NCBI RefSeq assembly: GCF_016908015.1
Contig: NZ_JAFBDB010000008.1
Span: forward strand, 98,465 to 162,464
Reading direction: 5' to 3'
Length of the DNA: 64,000 bases
Source: Clostridium pascui
Lineage (GTDB): Bacteria; Bacillota; Clostridia; Clostridiales; Clostridiaceae
Position 1 is the first letter of the stretch, and every line of letters begins with the position of its first letter. Below the pieces are notes generated by a model that was given only the letters and a program-made list of their open reading frames with translations, did not search any database and was not told where the DNA came from. Of the stretch, positions 17,686-24,720 are shown one piece after another. Both the position numbers and the translations under genes were made by a program.

Positions 17686-18957
17686 TTAAGCTACTTCTTT
17701 AATTTTATCCATATCATTAAATACTTCTAAATCAATTTCATTTTCAGACTTGGCTACAATTAATGTACCAACAGCATCCCCAGTAATATTTACTGCAGTT
17801 CTTGCCATATCTACAAGTCTATCTATACTTAACACTAAAGCCACTCCCTCTAGCGGAAGTCCTACTTGTTGAAGTACCATAGAAAGCATTACTACTCCAG
17901 AGCTTGGAACTCCTGCTGTTCCGATGGAAGCTAATGTTGCAGTCAGGATTATCATTAGCTGTTGTTGCACACTTAAGTCTATTCCATACATTTGAGCAAT
18001 AAACAATGCTGCCACACCCTGCATTATTGAAGTTCCATCCATATTTACAGTAGATCCAAATGGAATTGTAAAACTTGCTACAGGTTTTGAAATACCTAGT
18101 TTCTTTTCACATGTATCTAAATTCATTGGTATAGTAGCATTACTACTAGAAGTACTTAAAGCCAATACCATAACTGGCCAAAACTTCTTAAAGAATTTAA
18201 CAGGACTTAACCCACCTAAAACCTTTAAGGCTCCTCCATATACCACAACTACATGTACTATCATTACAAATAAGCATGCAAAAAAATATTTTAAAAGCGG
18301 TAATAGAACTTTTATTCCTTGGCTAGCTACTACACTAGAAATAAGTGCAAATACTCCATAAGGAGCCAATGTCATAATTAATCCTATCATTTTTAATAAT
18401 ACTTCATTTATTTGATTTAAAATATTAACAAGGGGCTTTACTGGATTTCCTATGATATTAACAGCTATACCAAATACAATAGAGAACACTATTATTTGAA
18501 GCATGTCCCCTTTTACCATAGCTTCTACTGGATTAGTAGGAACCATATTTACAAGTATATCCATAATAAAAGGTGGAGCAGCACTTTTTATTTCACTACT
18601 TCCGGCGGTTAAAGCTACTCCAAGGCCTGGCTTTAGCAAATTAGCAAAAAATAAAGCTATTGTTACTCCTATAGATGTAGTTAACATATAGTAGGAAAAT
18701 ATCTTCCCTCCAACTCTACCCAGCTTACCCATATCGCTTATGCTAGTTACTCCACATATTAAAGAAAACATAACCAAAGGAACTACTAGCATTTTAATAG
18801 CCCTTAAGAAAACATTTCCTACAGGTTTTAATATCCACATATTTAAAACTAATTTAACTTGATCTGAGAAAGCAAAATTAGATATTATTCCAAAGACAAT
18901 ACCCATAATTAATGCAATTAATATCTTAGTTGTATTAGACATTTTTTTAATTTGCAA
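17686..18957 (-). CDS. Dicarboxylate/amino acid:cation symporter (DAACS family)
   Basis: This 423-residue inner-membrane protein belongs to the glutamate/aspartate/C4-dicarboxylate:cation symporters (GltP/GltT/DctA). The family motifs are visible: the serine-rich re-entrant hairpin LALSTSSSNATIP, TIPFGSTVNMDGT, and the C-terminal AGVPSSGVVMLS. About eight membrane helices plus two hairpin loops are expected. The substrate (glutamate, aspartate or serine/threonine) cannot be decided. The start is TTG at 18955-18957, ten bases after AGGAGG; the next in-frame ATG (residue 6) is too far from it. It is monocistronic, with its own promoter and terminator. Confidence 0.93.
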   Translation of the reverse strand: MQIKKMSNTTKILIALIMGIVFGIISNFAFSDQVKLVLNMWILKPVGNVFLRAIKMLVVPLVMFSLICGVTSISDMGKLGRVGGKIFSYYMLTTSIGVTIALFFANLLKPGLGVALTAGSSEIKSAAPPFIMDILVNMVPTNPVEAMVKGDMLQIIVFSIVFGIAVNIIGNPVKPLVNILNQINEVLLKMIGLIMTLAPYGVFALISSVVASQGIKVLLPLLKYFFACLFVMIVHVVVVYGGALKVLGGLSPVKFFKKFWPVMVLALSTSSSNATIPMNLDTCEKKLGISKPVASFTIPFGSTVNMDGTSIMQGVAALFIAQMYGIDLSVQQQLMIILTATLASIGTAGVPSSGVVMLSMVLQQVGLPLEGVALVLSIDRLVDMARTAVNITGDAVGTLIVAKSENEIDLEVFNDMDKIKEVA

Positions 18958-19011
18958 TTTTCATCAACCTCCTGATACATTACTTAGCATAATATTTCAT
19001 TTACCATGTAT

Positions 19012-19040
19012 ATAATAACAAAAACCGACAATTATCGCAA
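19012..19040 (-). promoter_or_regulatory. Promoter of the symporter gene
   Basis: TTGCGA (19035-19040), a 17-base spacer and TATTAT (19012-19017) read on the minus strand about 50 bases before the gene. Confidence 0.55.
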
Positions 19041-19137
19041 TAAATAATTTTCTCCAATGTATTTTTCGCAATATTCAAAATCACATATGATAGTTTGAAT
19101 ACATTTTTCTTTCATTTGAGATTATATATTATAAAAT

Positions 19138-19170
19138 AAAAAGACTATTAGCATATAACTAATAGTCTCC
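19138..19170 (-). terminator. Terminator of the small winged-helix gene
   Basis: The minus strand reads AGACTATTAG, a seven-base loop and CTAATAGTCT, followed by TTTTTATTTTA. It lies 16 bases past the stop codon of the gene upstream. Confidence 0.85.
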
Positions 19171-19185
19171 AATTGCTTTTTATAA

Positions 19186-19449
19186 TTAACAAATACTTAT
19201 ACTTAACTCTTTATTATAGTTTATGTTTTCTTTTGCTAGAATTCTTCCTTTTTCAGTTAAATATACAACCTTATAGGAATTCTCTTCTCCTACCATTATA
19301 TATCCTTTTCTTTTTAAAATAGCTATGTTGAAATCAGATATAACATTATCAGATAAGGTCATTTTATTTTCTGAAATATTATAAAGATTTATTAGAAAAT
19401 TTATTCTATCAGATATCTCCTTTAAAAAAAGTGATGTATACGCCTTCAT
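19186..19449 (-). CDS. Small winged-helix-like protein, possible autoregulator
   Basis: I do not recognise this 87-residue protein by name. Its C-terminal half, with ILKRKGYIMV and YKVVYLTEKGRILAKE, resembles the recognition-helix end and wing of MarR/PadR-type winged-helix regulators, where Y-x-L-T-x-K-G is common; no other domain is present. I start at the ATG at 19447-19449. A TTG 24 bases upstream is in frame, but it would lie only about six bases after the predicted transcription start. The promoter carries a perfect 13-base palindrome over its -35 box, which suggests it controls itself. It has its own terminator and stands alone between the symporter and the tRNA cluster. Confidence 0.6.
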   Translation of the reverse strand: MKAYTSLFLKEISDRINFLINLYNISENKMTLSDNVISDFNIAILKRKGYIMVGEENSYKVVYLTEKGRILAKENINYNKELSISIC

Positions 19450-19485
19450 GTTTTCACCAACCTTATTCTGCAATCGTTATCTATA

Positions 19486-19514
19486 ATTATAATATAGGAA
19501 ATAATTAAATTCAA
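19486..19514 (-). promoter_or_regulatory. Promoter of the small winged-helix gene
   Basis: TTGAAT (19509-19514), a 17-base spacer and a consensus TATAAT (19486-19491) read on the minus strand. The -35 lies inside the palindrome at 19507-19536. Confidence 0.75.
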
Positions 19515-19536
19515 GTTAAAAAGTTAACTTGAATTT
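19507..19536. promoter_or_regulatory. Perfect 13-bp palindrome over a -35 box (candidate operator)
   Basis: AAATTCAAGTTAA and TTAACTTGAATTT are perfect 13-base complements around AAAG. The right edge of one arm contains the -35 box of the small winged-helix gene, so a dimeric DNA-binding protein bound here would block RNA polymerase. No U-tract follows, which argues against a terminator. Confidence 0.6.
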
Positions 19537-19597
19537 AACAATGCATTTACATACTAATATAAAAATCGAAGCATTATTCATATTTAATAAATAAAAA

Positions 19598-19634
19598 AGA
19601 GTTTGTGAAACTTTTTCAAGTTTTACAAACCCTC
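19598..19634 (-). terminator. Terminator of the tRNA operon
   Basis: The minus strand folds as GGGTTTGTAAAACTT with AAGTTTCACAAACTC, followed by TTTTTTATTTAT. It is the first such structure after the last tRNA (Arg-UCG). Confidence 0.85.
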
Positions 19635-19673
19635 ATATATCAACCTTTTGCGTAATGCCTATATTATACTTTA

Positions 19674-19750
19674 TGGTGCGCCCAACAGGAGTCGAACCTG
19701 CGACCTCCGGATTCGAAGTCCGTCACTCTATCCAGCTGAGCTATGGGCGC
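19674..19750 (-). tRNA. tRNA-Arg (UCG)
   Basis: The 77-base cloverleaf has the anticodon loop CTTCGAA and an encoded 3' CCA. It is the last gene of the tRNA operon and the only Arg-UCG copy. Confidence 0.95.
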
Positions 19751-19776
19751 TTAAAGCGCATCTAACTTTTTAAATT

Positions 19777-19850
19777 TGGAGCGGGTGAAGGGAATCGAAC
19801 CCTCGTAACTAGCTTGGAAGGCTAGCACTCTACCATTGAGTTACACCCGC
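19777..19850 (-). tRNA. tRNA-Gly (UCC), copy 1
   Basis: The 74-base cloverleaf has anticodon loop CTTCCAA and encoded CCA. Four identical-looking copies exist in this cluster. Confidence 0.95.
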
Positions 19851-19854
19851 ATAT

Positions 19855-19929
19855 TGGAGCGGAAGACGAGATTCGAACTCGCGACGTTCACCTTGGCAAG
19901 GTGACGCTCTACCACTGAGCCACTCCCGC
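19855..19929 (-). tRNA. tRNA-Gly (GCC), copy 1
   Basis: The 75-base cloverleaf has anticodon loop TTGCCAA and encoded CCA. Together with the preceding Gly-UCC it forms a 153-base block that recurs at 20805-20957. Confidence 0.95.
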
Positions 19930-19935
19930 AAATAC

Positions 19936-19968
19936 AAAACATCAAAATCATCGATTTTGATATGTTTT
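19936..19968 (-). other. Hairpin inside the tRNA operon
   Basis: AAAACAT..CAAAATC and GATTTTG.ATATGTTTT form an AT-rich hairpin in the widest spacer of the cluster (19930-20000), followed on the minus strand by TTTTGTATTT. It could be a weak terminator or a processing site. Confidence 0.45.
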
Positions 19969-20000
19969 TATTTTCTTAAACCATTATAACAAATCATATA

Positions 20001-20084
20001 TGGTGCAGGTGACAGGAGTTGAACCTGCAAGCCATAGGCGCTAGATCCTAAGTCTAGTGCGTCTGCCAATTCCGCCACACCTGC
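20001..20084 (-). tRNA. tRNA-Leu (UAG), copy 1
   Basis: The 84-base cloverleaf has a long variable arm, anticodon loop CTTAGGA and encoded CCA. Confidence 0.95.
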
Positions 20085-20115
20085 ATATATGTGCGTACTT
20101 ATTAACAAGTACTAA

Positions 20116-20192
20116 TGGTGACTCACCGGGGAATCGAACCCCGGACACCATGATTAAAAGTCATGTGCTCTACCGACTGAGCTAGTGAATCA
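20116..20192 (-). tRNA. tRNA-Lys (UUU), copy 1
   Basis: The 77-base cloverleaf has anticodon loop CTTTTAA and encoded CCA. Its acceptor stem has an A-T third pair where copy 2 (21091) has G-C, a compensated change. Confidence 0.94.
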
Positions 20193-20203
20193 TACTATGT
20201 TTG

Positions 20204-20280
20204 TGGGGTGAATGAAGGGATTCGAACCCTCGACAACCAGAATCACAATCTGGCGCTCTACCAGCTGAACTACATCCACC
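20204..20280 (-). tRNA. tRNA-His (GUG), copy 1
   Basis: Anticodon loop TTGTGAT with encoded CCA. The extra 5' G (G-1) opposite discriminator C, required by histidyl-tRNA synthetase, is present in the DNA. Confidence 0.95.
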
Positions 20281-20297
20281 ACATCATGCACAAATTA

Positions 20298-20373
20298 TGG
20301 TGCGCCATCAGGGGATCGAACCCGGGACACCCTGATTAAGAGTCAGGTGCTCTACCAACTGAGCTAATGGCGC
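20298..20373 (-). tRNA. tRNA-Lys (CUU), copy 1
   Basis: The 76-base cloverleaf has anticodon loop CTCTTAA and encoded CCA. It is identical to the copy at 20639. Confidence 0.95.
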
Positions 20374-20383
20374 ATATGTTAAA

Positions 20384-20460
<77 letters not shown>

Positions 20461-20464
20461 AAAT

Positions 20465-20538
20465 TGGAGCGGGTGAAGGGAATCGAACCCTCGTAACTAG
20501 CTTGGAAGGCTAGCACTCTACCATTGAGTTACACCCGC
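20465..20538 (-). tRNA. tRNA-Gly (UCC), copy 2
   Basis: The 74-base cloverleaf has anticodon loop CTTCCAA and encoded CCA. Confidence 0.95.
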
Positions 20539-20546
20539 AAGTTTTG

Positions 20547-20622
20547 TGGTCGGGGTGACAGGGATTGAACCTGCGACCTCATGGTCCCAAACCACGCGCG
20601 CTCCCATCTGCGCTACACCCCG
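20547..20622 (-). tRNA. tRNA-Pro (UGG), copy 1
   Basis: The 76-base cloverleaf has anticodon loop TTTGGGA and encoded CCA. Confidence 0.95.
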
Positions 20623-20638
20623 ATATAAAATTTGTTAA

Positions 20639-20714
20639 TGGTGCGCCATCAGGGGATCGAACCCGGGACACCCTGATTAAGAGTCAGGTGCTCTACCAAC
20701 TGAGCTAATGGCGC
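20639..20714 (-). tRNA. tRNA-Lys (CUU), copy 2
   Basis: The 76-base cloverleaf has anticodon loop CTCTTAA and encoded CCA. Confidence 0.95.
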
Positions 20715-20723
20715 ATATGTTAA

Positions 20724-20800
<77 letters not shown>

Positions 20801-20804
20801 AAAT

Positions 20805-20878
20805 TGGAGCGGGTGAAGGGAATCGAACCCTCGTAACTAGCTTGGAAGGCTAGCACTCTACCATTGAGTTACACCCGC
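20805..20878 (-). tRNA. tRNA-Gly (UCC), copy 3
   Basis: The 74-base cloverleaf has anticodon loop CTTCCAA and encoded CCA. Confidence 0.95.
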
Positions 20879-20882
20879 ATAT

Positions 20883-20957
20883 TGGAGCGGAAGACGAGAT
20901 TCGAACTCGCGACGTTCACCTTGGCAAGGTGACGCTCTACCACTGAGCCACTCCCGC
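20883..20957 (-). tRNA. tRNA-Gly (GCC), copy 2
   Basis: The 75-base cloverleaf has anticodon loop TTGCCAA and encoded CCA. Confidence 0.95.
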
Positions 20958-20993
20958 AAATAAGCTTGTCTTGTATATTGAATATAATTTAAT

Positions 20994-21077
20994 TGGTGCA
21001 GGTGACAGGAGTTGAACCTGCAAGCCATAGGCGCTAGATCCTAAGTCTAGTGCGTCTGCCAATTCCGCCACACCTGC
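20994..21077 (-). tRNA. tRNA-Leu (UAG), copy 2
   Basis: The 84-base cloverleaf has a long variable arm, anticodon loop CTTAGGA and encoded CCA. Confidence 0.95.
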
Positions 21078-21090
21078 ATATTAAATTTAT

Positions 21091-21167
21091 TGGTGGCTCA
21101 CCGGGGAATCGAACCCCGGACACCATGATTAAAAGTCATGTGCTCTACCGACTGAGCTAGTGAACCA
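21091..21167 (-). tRNA. tRNA-Lys (UUU), copy 2
   Basis: The 77-base cloverleaf has anticodon loop CTTTTAA and encoded CCA. It abuts tRNA-Gln with no spacer. Confidence 0.94.
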
Positions 21168-21242
21168 TGGCTGGGATAGCAGGATTCGAACCTACGAATG
21201 CGGCAGTCAAAGTGCCGTGCCTTACCGCTTGGCGACATCCCA
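21168..21242 (-). tRNA. tRNA-Gln (UUG)
   Basis: The 75-base cloverleaf has anticodon loop CTTTGAC and encoded CCA. It is the only Gln gene in the cluster and is missing from the second block, where His and Lys-UUU are adjacent. Confidence 0.95.
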
Positions 21243-21245
21243 GTA

Positions 21246-21322
21246 TGGGGTGAATGAAGGGATTCGAACCCTCGACAACCAGAATCACAATCTGGCGCTC
21301 TACCAACTGAACTACATCCACC
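21246..21322 (-). tRNA. tRNA-His (GUG), copy 2
   Basis: Anticodon loop TTGTGAT, encoded CCA and encoded G-1. It differs from copy 1 by one base in the D-loop/D-stem side (ccaactg versus ccagctg on the plus strand). Confidence 0.95.
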
Positions 21323-21325
21323 ATA

Positions 21326-21402
<77 letters not shown>

Positions 21403-21407
21403 ATTTT

Positions 21408-21481
21408 TGGAGCGGGTGAAGGGAATCGAACCCTCGTAACTAGCTTGGAAGGCTAGCACTCTACCATTGAGTTACACCCGC
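21408..21481 (-). tRNA. tRNA-Gly (UCC), copy 4
   Basis: The 74-base cloverleaf has anticodon loop CTTCCAA and encoded CCA. Confidence 0.95.
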
Positions 21482-21489
21482 AGGTTTTG

Positions 21490-21565
21490 TGGTCGGGGTG
21501 ACAGGGATTGAACCTGCGACCTCATGGTCCCAAACCACGCGCGCTCCCATCTGCGCTACACCCCG
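21490..21565 (-). tRNA. tRNA-Pro (UGG), copy 2
   Basis: The 76-base cloverleaf has anticodon loop TTTGGGA and encoded CCA. It is the first gene of the operon, about 45 bases after the predicted transcription start. Confidence 0.95.
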
Positions 21566-21616
21566 TTATCCTTCAGAAGTTTTCGTTTGTTTCGCTCGCT
21601 CCTGACGACATAAATT

Positions 21617-21645
21617 ATTTTACATGATAATCTTAAATCCGTCAA
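21617..21645 (-). promoter_or_regulatory. Promoter of the tRNA operon
   Basis: TTGACG (21640-21645), a 17-base spacer and TAAAAT (21617-21622) read on the minus strand. This is the only good promoter upstream of the cluster and could serve all 21 tRNAs. Confidence 0.75.
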
Positions 21646-21784
21646 CACCTTTTTTCAAGTTTTTTAATATTTTTTCATGTGTTTTTATGTGAATTACACC
21701 TTATCCTAGTTATATCAATGCGTATGGATTCTAAATAAATTCAATTTTCATTGAGAAAATGCTCATTTTTAAGAAAATCAGGTC

Positions 21785-22258
21785 TTATTTTATAGCTCTT
21801 ATACTAGCATTTATTTTATTATCTTCTAATTCTATTACTGCTACACTATTAAATCCATCTCTGGCGATAACGGGACTTCCAGGATTCACAAACCATATGC
21901 CCTCTTCGTATATTATTTGAGATATATGAGTATGCCCGAATAAAACTACTTCTACTCCAAGTTCCAATGCTTTAAATTTCAATCTAGTTAGACTATGTTT
22001 TACATCATAGTAATGCCCATGAGTTATTAAGAACTTATGGCCTGCTATATCAGTTACTATATCTGCGGATACACTTGTAGAATAGTCACAATTTCCCTTT
22101 ACATTTATAATTTCTCCATTATAGTACTTCTTAAAATCTTTCACATCTTGAATATTATCACCTAAATGAATAAGTATATCTATATTTTGAAGTTTCTCCA
22201 TAACTCTTTCTATGATCCATGTATGCCTATGTGTATCACTTACAACTCCTATTAGCAA
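21785..22258 (-). CDS. YfcE/MJ0936-type phosphodiesterase
   Basis: This 157-residue protein is a small calcineurin-like metallophosphoesterase of the YfcE/MJ0936/YsnB group, which hydrolyses phosphodiesters with two metal ions. Motifs are VVSDTHRH (7-12), HLGDNIQD, VKGNCDY, FLITHGHYY and FGHTHIS, supplying all the usual Asp/His/Asn metal ligands. The start is TTG at 22256-22258, with GGGGG eight bases upstream. It lies three bases downstream of rdgB, a pairing common in Firmicutes; the physiological substrate is unknown. Confidence 0.9.
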   Translation of the reverse strand: MLIGVVSDTHRHTWIIERVMEKLQNIDILIHLGDNIQDVKDFKKYYNGEIINVKGNCDYSTSVSADIVTDIAGHKFLITHGHYYDVKHSLTRLKFKALELGVEVVLFGHTHISQIIYEEGIWFVNPGSPVIARDGFNSVAVIELEDNKINASIRAIK

Positions 22259-22261
22259 TTT

Positions 22262-22867
22262 TTATTCCCCCTGTAAATATTCCTTAAAGGCATCATCTAG
22301 TTTATTTAAAGCCTGTGCTCTATGACTTATGGTATTTTTTATGGTTTCACTAAGTTCTCCAAAGGTTTTTTCATATTGAGGTATATAAAATATCGGATCA
22401 TATCCAAATCCATGTTCCCCTTTAATTTCCTCAGCAACTACACCATGAACCTCCCCTTGTACTTGAATCACATTATCTGCATTTATGAAAAGTACCATAG
22501 CACATACAAATTTAGCCTTTCTGTTTTGTTTTCCTTCCATTAGTTTTAACAGCTTCTGATTGTTTTTTTTATCATTGCCATGTTCTCCTGCAAACCTAGC
22601 TGAAAATACTCCAGGAGCTCCATCTAAGGCCTCTACAGCTATACCTGAATCATCCGCCAGTACCATAGCCTCCCCTTTTAGCATATCAAATATTACCTGT
22701 GCCTTTTTCCTCGCATTATCTATGAAAGTTATACCATCTTCTTCTACATCAATATCAATATTTGCTTCTCTTAGTGAAATTACTTCTATATTTAATTTTG
22801 ATAATATAGCTTTTATTTCAATTATTTTATGTGTATTATTACTTGCAACAACTAATCTTTTATTCAT
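22262..22867 (-). CDS. rdgB: Non-canonical purine NTP pyrophosphatase (RdgB/HAM1)
   Basis: This enzyme hydrolyses ITP, dITP and XTP to monophosphates and keeps deaminated purines out of nucleic acids. The 201-residue protein shows LVVASNNTHKIIEI at the start, the catalytic segment VLADDSGIAVEALDGAPGV and the C-terminal GFGYDPIF and SHRAQAL, all family hallmarks. I start at ATG 22865-22867 because the family begins with M-x-x-L/I-V-V-A-S/T-x-N; an in-frame GTG six codons upstream (22885) is possible. It is the first gene of a two-gene unit with the phosphodiesterase. Confidence 0.95.
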   Translation of the reverse strand: MNKRLVVASNNTHKIIEIKAILSKLNIEVISLREANIDIDVEEDGITFIDNARKKAQVIFDMLKGEAMVLADDSGIAVEALDGAPGVFSARFAGEHGNDKKNNQKLLKLMEGKQNRKAKFVCAMVLFINADNVIQVQGEVHGVVAEEIKGEHGFGYDPIFYIPQYEKTFGELSETIKNTISHRAQALNKLDDAFKEYLQGE

Positions 22868-22970
22868 TTTAATAAATTCCACCACCTATTTACTTACTTA
22901 TCTGTGCACATTCTTCATTTTACCTACATATAAATTAAATGTCCACAGTTTAAAATAAATAATCAACATT

Positions 22971-22998
22971 TTGCACTTTCACTCATATTATTTATATA
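22971..22998 (+). promoter_or_regulatory. Candidate promoter of the 466-residue protein gene
   Basis: TTGCAC (22971-22976), a 16-base spacer and TATATA (22993-22998) read on the plus strand in the divergent gap with rdgB. It is a moderate match to the sigma-A consensus. Confidence 0.35.
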
Positions 22999-23025
22999 AG
23001 GATTAATTTTAGAGTAGGTGTTAAA

Positions 23026-24426
23026 TTGAGGTATATGGGACCATTCCTTAGAATTAATAGTTTAACCGAACAAAATATTAAAAACCAACTATTTCATTTA
23101 TCAAAAGAAGCCATGAAACATATCGTGTTACACACTGGAGGAGGGCTTACAACTTCACGAAAGGACTTTAAAATAAAAAACCTTCATCAGAGCGAACTCA
23201 ATCTAATTAAAGGTTCATATCCACTTATATGCATATATAAAAAAGCTGATCCTAAAATAAGCTCAGACAGCAAACTACTTTGGGATATTAAAGAATTAAA
23301 AAAAGATGTATTGATAAGTTCTAATGCATTTATGTCTTTAGCACTTTTAGAACTATCAGATTATTATTCCAAATTTAAAGACCTAGATGAATCGAAATAT
23401 TCCCATTGTGGTTTATATGCAAAACTCACTAAAAGACAACTACAATTTTATTTTTCTTACTTAAGAGATGAGAATGGAGTATTCGTAGATAAAGCTAATA
23501 TAACACCTGAAGATGAAAATGAATTAAAATTTGAAAACAAATATGCTGAATTCAAATTTTCTGACCAAAGCTTTTTAATGGCTGCTTTTTACAAAGCTTC
23601 TCTTTATGAAGATAAAGACAGTGAAGAATTCAAAAACTTTTCACTAGATATTCTAAATATGTTTAAGAACTATAAGGATGAATTATACAACTTAAACATG
23701 GATGAAATAATAAAATTGGCCCTGGGATTCAATATAATGTATGAGTATTATAAAGACGAAGATGTAAAATTCATACTATTGGATTTGTTAGAACTTATCC
23801 AAGAAAACTATGAAGAATATACAATTTTACAAAAGAAACGTAAATTTGAAAATCAATGTCTATGTTCTCTTAACTATATAATGTTCTATAAAAATACAGG
23901 CATATTAAAATTCAAAGACTTATATAGCAGTATATATGAGAGCATTTTAAATCTCTACAATGAGGATTTAAGTTTGTTTATAAAAGATACAGATAAAGAT
24001 AAAATGGTTTACTCTGCAGAAGAAATCAACTTATATATAATGTGCTTACTTGCTTATAACAAGTTTTTTAGCGAAGAAAATTCTAATTCAGAATCCAATG
24101 AGAATCGTATTTTATTGAATGTATTCAAAAAGCAATTAGTTGAATCAGGCATAATATCAAGTTGGCCCGAAGCACCCTCATTAGATGACAGAGAAAGATA
24201 TATTAACTTTTCACTAAATAGTGAAGATTTACTTGATGAGGATAACTTTAAAATGAATTCAATCCCAACACCAGAAAGCATAGAAATATCACCTGTATTC
24301 TTAAAGGAAATAAAATTCAGTGAAAGAAAAGGCATATTTAAGACTCCTAAGGATTCATTTTATAGCGAAAAAAATATGTTTATATTTTTCTTATATATAT
24401 TTTTAAACAATCATGAGTCATTTTAA
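23026..24426 (+). CDS. Conserved-looking protein of unknown function, 466 residues
   Basis: I do not recognise this protein. It is acidic and predicted almost entirely helical, with paired helices spaced like an alpha/alpha-toroid, and has no signal peptide or membrane segment. The segments FYFSYLRDENGVFVDKAN and FKFSDQSFLMAAFYKASL resemble repeats in six-hairpin-type helical barrels, but no catalytic motif stands out. The first stretch (ILHTGGGLTTSRKDF-like, about 33-47) is glycine-rich. The start is TTG at 23026-23028, five bases after AGGTG; an ATG three codons later would lie too close to its own possible binding site. It is divergent from rdgB. Confidence 0.6.
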   Translation: MRYMGPFLRINSLTEQNIKNQLFHLSKEAMKHIVLHTGGGLTTSRKDFKIKNLHQSELNLIKGSYPLICIYKKADPKISSDSKLLWDIKELKKDVLISSNAFMSLALLELSDYYSKFKDLDESKYSHCGLYAKLTKRQLQFYFSYLRDENGVFVDKANITPEDENELKFENKYAEFKFSDQSFLMAAFYKASLYEDKDSEEFKNFSLDILNMFKNYKDELYNLNMDEIIKLALGFNIMYEYYKDEDVKFILLDLLELIQENYEEYTILQKKRKFENQCLCSLNYIMFYKNTGILKFKDLYSSIYESILNLYNEDLSLFIKDTDKDKMVYSAEEINLYIMCLLAYNKFFSEENSNSESNENRILLNVFKKQLVESGIISSWPEAPSLDDRERYINFSLNSEDLLDEDNFKMNSIPTPESIEISPVFLKEIKFSERKGIFKTPKDSFYSEKNMFIFFLYIFLNNHESF

Positions 24427-24547
24427 AATTTTATGGTAATTAAGTAATTATTTTTATAAAATATTTTATATATAAATACACATACTAAAATCACCCTACA
24501 ACTAAATTTCCTCTTATTAACCACCCTTTGTATAGGAGGTAATAACT

Positions 24548-24706
24548 ATGATGAACATAAATTGTTCTGAAAACTGTATGTATGAAAGAGACGGAATATG
24601 TACTTTTAATACTATACTTAGTGCCTCCAATTGTGTAATTACCAATGAGAAATGTGGTTATTATACTGAAAAGGAATCTACAAAAAAAGCTCCTCCCATA
24701 AATTAG
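24548..24706 (+). CDS. Small cysteine-rich protein, DUF1540-like
   Basis: A 52-residue ORF begins at ATG 24548-24550 with a perfect AGGAGG (24534-24539) eight bases upstream and ends inside a rho-independent terminator. The translation contains INCSENCMYERDGICTFNTI and then two more cysteines (SNCV, EKCGYY). The pattern C-x3-C-x7-C with a glycine before the third cysteine resembles the DUF1540 family of small clostridial and bacillary proteins, which probably bind a metal. The match is by eye and the function is unknown. The gene may be expressed on its own or read through from the 466-residue gene. Confidence 0.72.
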   Translation: MMNINCSENCMYERDGICTFNTILSASNCVITNEKCGYYTEKESTKKAPPIN

Positions 24707-24720
24707 GAGGGGTTTTTTTT
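24686..24720 (+). terminator. Terminator of the small cysteine-rich gene
   Basis: CTCCTCC pairs with GGAGGGG around a loop that contains the stop codon, followed by eight T residues. It faces the end of the convergent OppA-like gene. Confidence 0.88.

Noticed and set aside
22560..22958. A 132-codon plus-strand frame
   Set aside because: It is antisense to rdgB, which is unambiguous.
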